Shown here piece after piece: positions 62,057-64,000 of a DNA stretch of 64,000 nucleotides. This DNA is from Phallusia fumigata. Its lineage: Eukaryota > Chordata > Ascidiacea > Phlebobranchia > Ascidiidae. The notes beneath the pieces are model-generated. The model ran no database searches. It had not been told where the DNA came from and saw only the letters and a list, made by a program, of their open reading frames with translations. The position numbers and the translations under genes were made by a program. How positions within the stretch are numbered: position 1 is the first letter of the stretch; each line of letters starts with the position of its first letter. The stretch lies in assembly GCA_008931825.1 (NCBI GenBank), contig QXVZ01026315.1, positions 49,424 through 113,423 of the forward strand, read 5' to 3'.

Positions 62057-64000
62057 TCAACTGGATTTGTACAACCCGCTCATTCGAAGCCGTTTAGGAT
62101 CAAACGGACTTTGCAAATACACCCTCGCCTTGTGTTTGACACAGTTACGTTCAATCTCATAGTTTCCGCCAAGCACATAGTCACTCACTTGGTCGCTGTC
62201 CGAAAGGTTAACGTACCTGAAAACAAAAATAAAAGCGCAAATTTAAAGGGTATAAGTTAAACTGTAAGTGGACTGACGGCGACCAACTACGCCTTTCCCC
62301 CGATTTTTTTCCTGTTTTAGAACAAAAAACCTATCTGACATTTGACAAACTTAAAACCTCTTTTATGTAGGTTTGGATACAACAGTTTGCATTAAAATGT
62401 CTCTCATAACATTGTTTCTGTTTCGTCAACGGATTGCGAAAAAAACTTTTATGTTTCGATGTACACAACGAACAAGTAAAAGCTGTAAACAGAAGGTTTG
62501 GTTAAACTGCTAACTCGGACTTCTATTGTTTAAAAATATCGAGACCTTAGCTTCATCTTTTACAGTACATAATATCACCACTCACCCCATGCCTACACCC
62601 TTGTTGATATGAAACGCGTGAGCTCCGTTGCGTGTAAAACCCACAACCTCCCCACTTCGCCATATCGTCTCCGCTCCGAACAGTTGAACTTGGCTAAAAA
62701 GCGAGCATCAAGCAATTAACCATGACCAGTCGAAGTTTTGCAGTTGGCAAAGTATACTAGTAATAAATGCATGAAGACAGAACAAGCTTACTCGTCCACT
62801 GTAAAATAGGCGAGAGTCTTTTTCGGGCGCTTTTCCTTCATTTGAGCTACTGCAGAAGAACCATGATAAGGTCGATTGTCGTCACACAAGTGTAGCAAGC
62901 GCGCCTCTAGCGGCGAGTCGTCGGCACGCAGACTGTGGCCCCAGTGGTAGAAACCTGATGGCGCACATAAGATATTATTAGAATTTTACAACTGCTTGCA
63001 ACTAAAATCAAACTAAGAGCGACTTTCACCACATTGCCATTCTACATACAATATTACAAAATTATACAAACGTGTGTACATATTTAGTACTACTGTTTAC
63101 ATTGAGTTCCACAGATGCCTATACTTTTTATAACATCATTGTTCCAAAAACGCATGAAAAGTTGTAGATGATATGTAAGGTCCATATACATACAGAACAG
63201 CAACAAATGTTAGTAGTTAAATTTACGTCATTTATTTAATTAAATTGAAGATTTGGTAAGTATGACAAACTGTGACCCAATCTATAAAGTTTAGAGCTAG
63301 TAGGTCATTATCAGAGATATAGGGTTAAACAAAATCACAATGACAAACTGTCAAAATTTCATCTAATTCGGATGTCGGTTACCAAATCTATTTTAGGGGA
63401 CTAGTAGGAAAACTGATGGAGCTGTAAAGTAAAAAACGAAAAAATGACAACAGTGACATGTGACAAAAACACAAATGGAAAAACGGGGTAACCAGGTAAG
63501 CAGAAATCGCATGTTTTCAGCAAAAAAAGTACATTCCAATTCCTTACATCGTTTGTTCCGTTTAGGCCACGAACTAGTTTCCCACCCACTGATCCTTTGG
63601 ACCCATAACGACGTATATCCAAATAAGAGGGATGTGCCACCTCCTCAAAAGACTATGGTCGTAAAAAATTTAATTTTCAAGAATAAAGAGCAATTATTCT
63701 ATAGTCAAGTGTTATGTCATAACACTTTGAACAAGGTCGGACATTATTCCGACAAACTTTTCTTGCATATTCGTTACCGGGAAATCCCGGCCAGAGTTAT
63801 TTAAGGGACGAGCGGCTATTCGACCGAGCACTGTGTAAATAATGAGCCACATTAAATAACGCCGAAGGTACGCCCAAACTACTGATCTGAAACAGCCTTG
63901 ACACACAAACAACCTAGTGCGAAAATTACGCATTTTCTTCAAATAAGTTTTCCGCCAAACGTTGCTGCTTACCTGCTTCGATGCTGAGTGATTCCATTGC
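62057..64000 (-). CDS. SARDH: Sarcosine dehydrogenase, C-terminal part (truncated by window edge)
   Basis: Mitochondrial FAD/folate enzyme that demethylates sarcosine to glycine; the part present is the aminomethyltransferase-like folate domain. Minus-strand exons: 64000-63973 (partial), 62954-62792, 62693-62586, 62216-62057, joining in frame to about 152 residues. Recognised are AMESLSIEAGFYHWGHSLRA then DDSPLEARLL at the folate-domain core, VQLFGAETIWRSGEVVGFTR, an HAFHINKGVGMGYV block, GGNYEIERN and the terminal SPFDPKRLRMSGLY, which closely parallels the SPFDP..R..G.Y ending of SARDH. The related protein PDPR has a similar domain architecture and is the main alternative. The N-terminal FAD domain lies beyond the right edge. 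Confidence 0.88.

Overview
The window looks like nuclear DNA of an invertebrate chordate, most probably an ascidian tunicate. The reasons are: intron-rich genes with short GT-AG introns, chordate-type genes (a subgroup-A thrombospondin with TSPN, VWC and three TSRs; a thyrostimulin beta subunit; BICRA; STPG4), and several start codons lying a few bases after a lone splice acceptor, as expected with spliced-leader trans-splicing. The tunicate call is an inference and cannot be confirmed here. No bacterial, viral, rRNA, tRNA or CRISPR feature was recognised.

Layout. 1-3.7 kb: a 0.4-kb sequence present twice, then a two-exon glycoprotein hormone beta-5 gene (minus) with a TATA box. 6.4-9.3 kb: EIF3D (plus). 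9.8-11.0 kb: a GTACGGTAC-rich repeat family. 13.2-18.0 kb: BICRA/GLTSCR1-type subunit of ncBAF chromatin remodelling complexes (plus). 18.4-19.0 kb: a degenerate minisatellite that reverses orientation. 19.6-26.1 kb: NAT10 RNA cytidine acetyltransferase (plus, 23 exons), including an AT-AC minor-spliceosome intron. 28.9-30.8 kb: an orphan class A GPCR (plus) with degenerate activation motifs. 32.9-34.2 kb: STPG4 (minus). 34.2-44.2 kb: about 10 kb without a recognisable gene. 44.2-57.2 kb: a complete thrombospondin-1/2-type gene (plus, 24 coding exons). 57.2-59.3 kb: a decayed relic of sarcosine dehydrogenase exons, present twice around a single-N join. 62.1-64.0 kb: 3' end of an intact SARDH gene (minus) running off the right edge.

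The genes are unrelated housekeeping, chromatin, signalling, matrix and cilium/sperm genes on both strands; nothing suggests a pathway cluster. EIF3D and NAT10 both serve translation, but 10 kb and BICRA lie between them.

Assembly caution: each of the seven single N bases (1205, 1622, 40560, 41190, 44502, 46945, 58300) borders sequence that is repeated on the other side or nearby. They look like unmerged contig overlaps or allelic copies. One lies inside thrombospondin coding exon 2 and adds 114 bases in frame.
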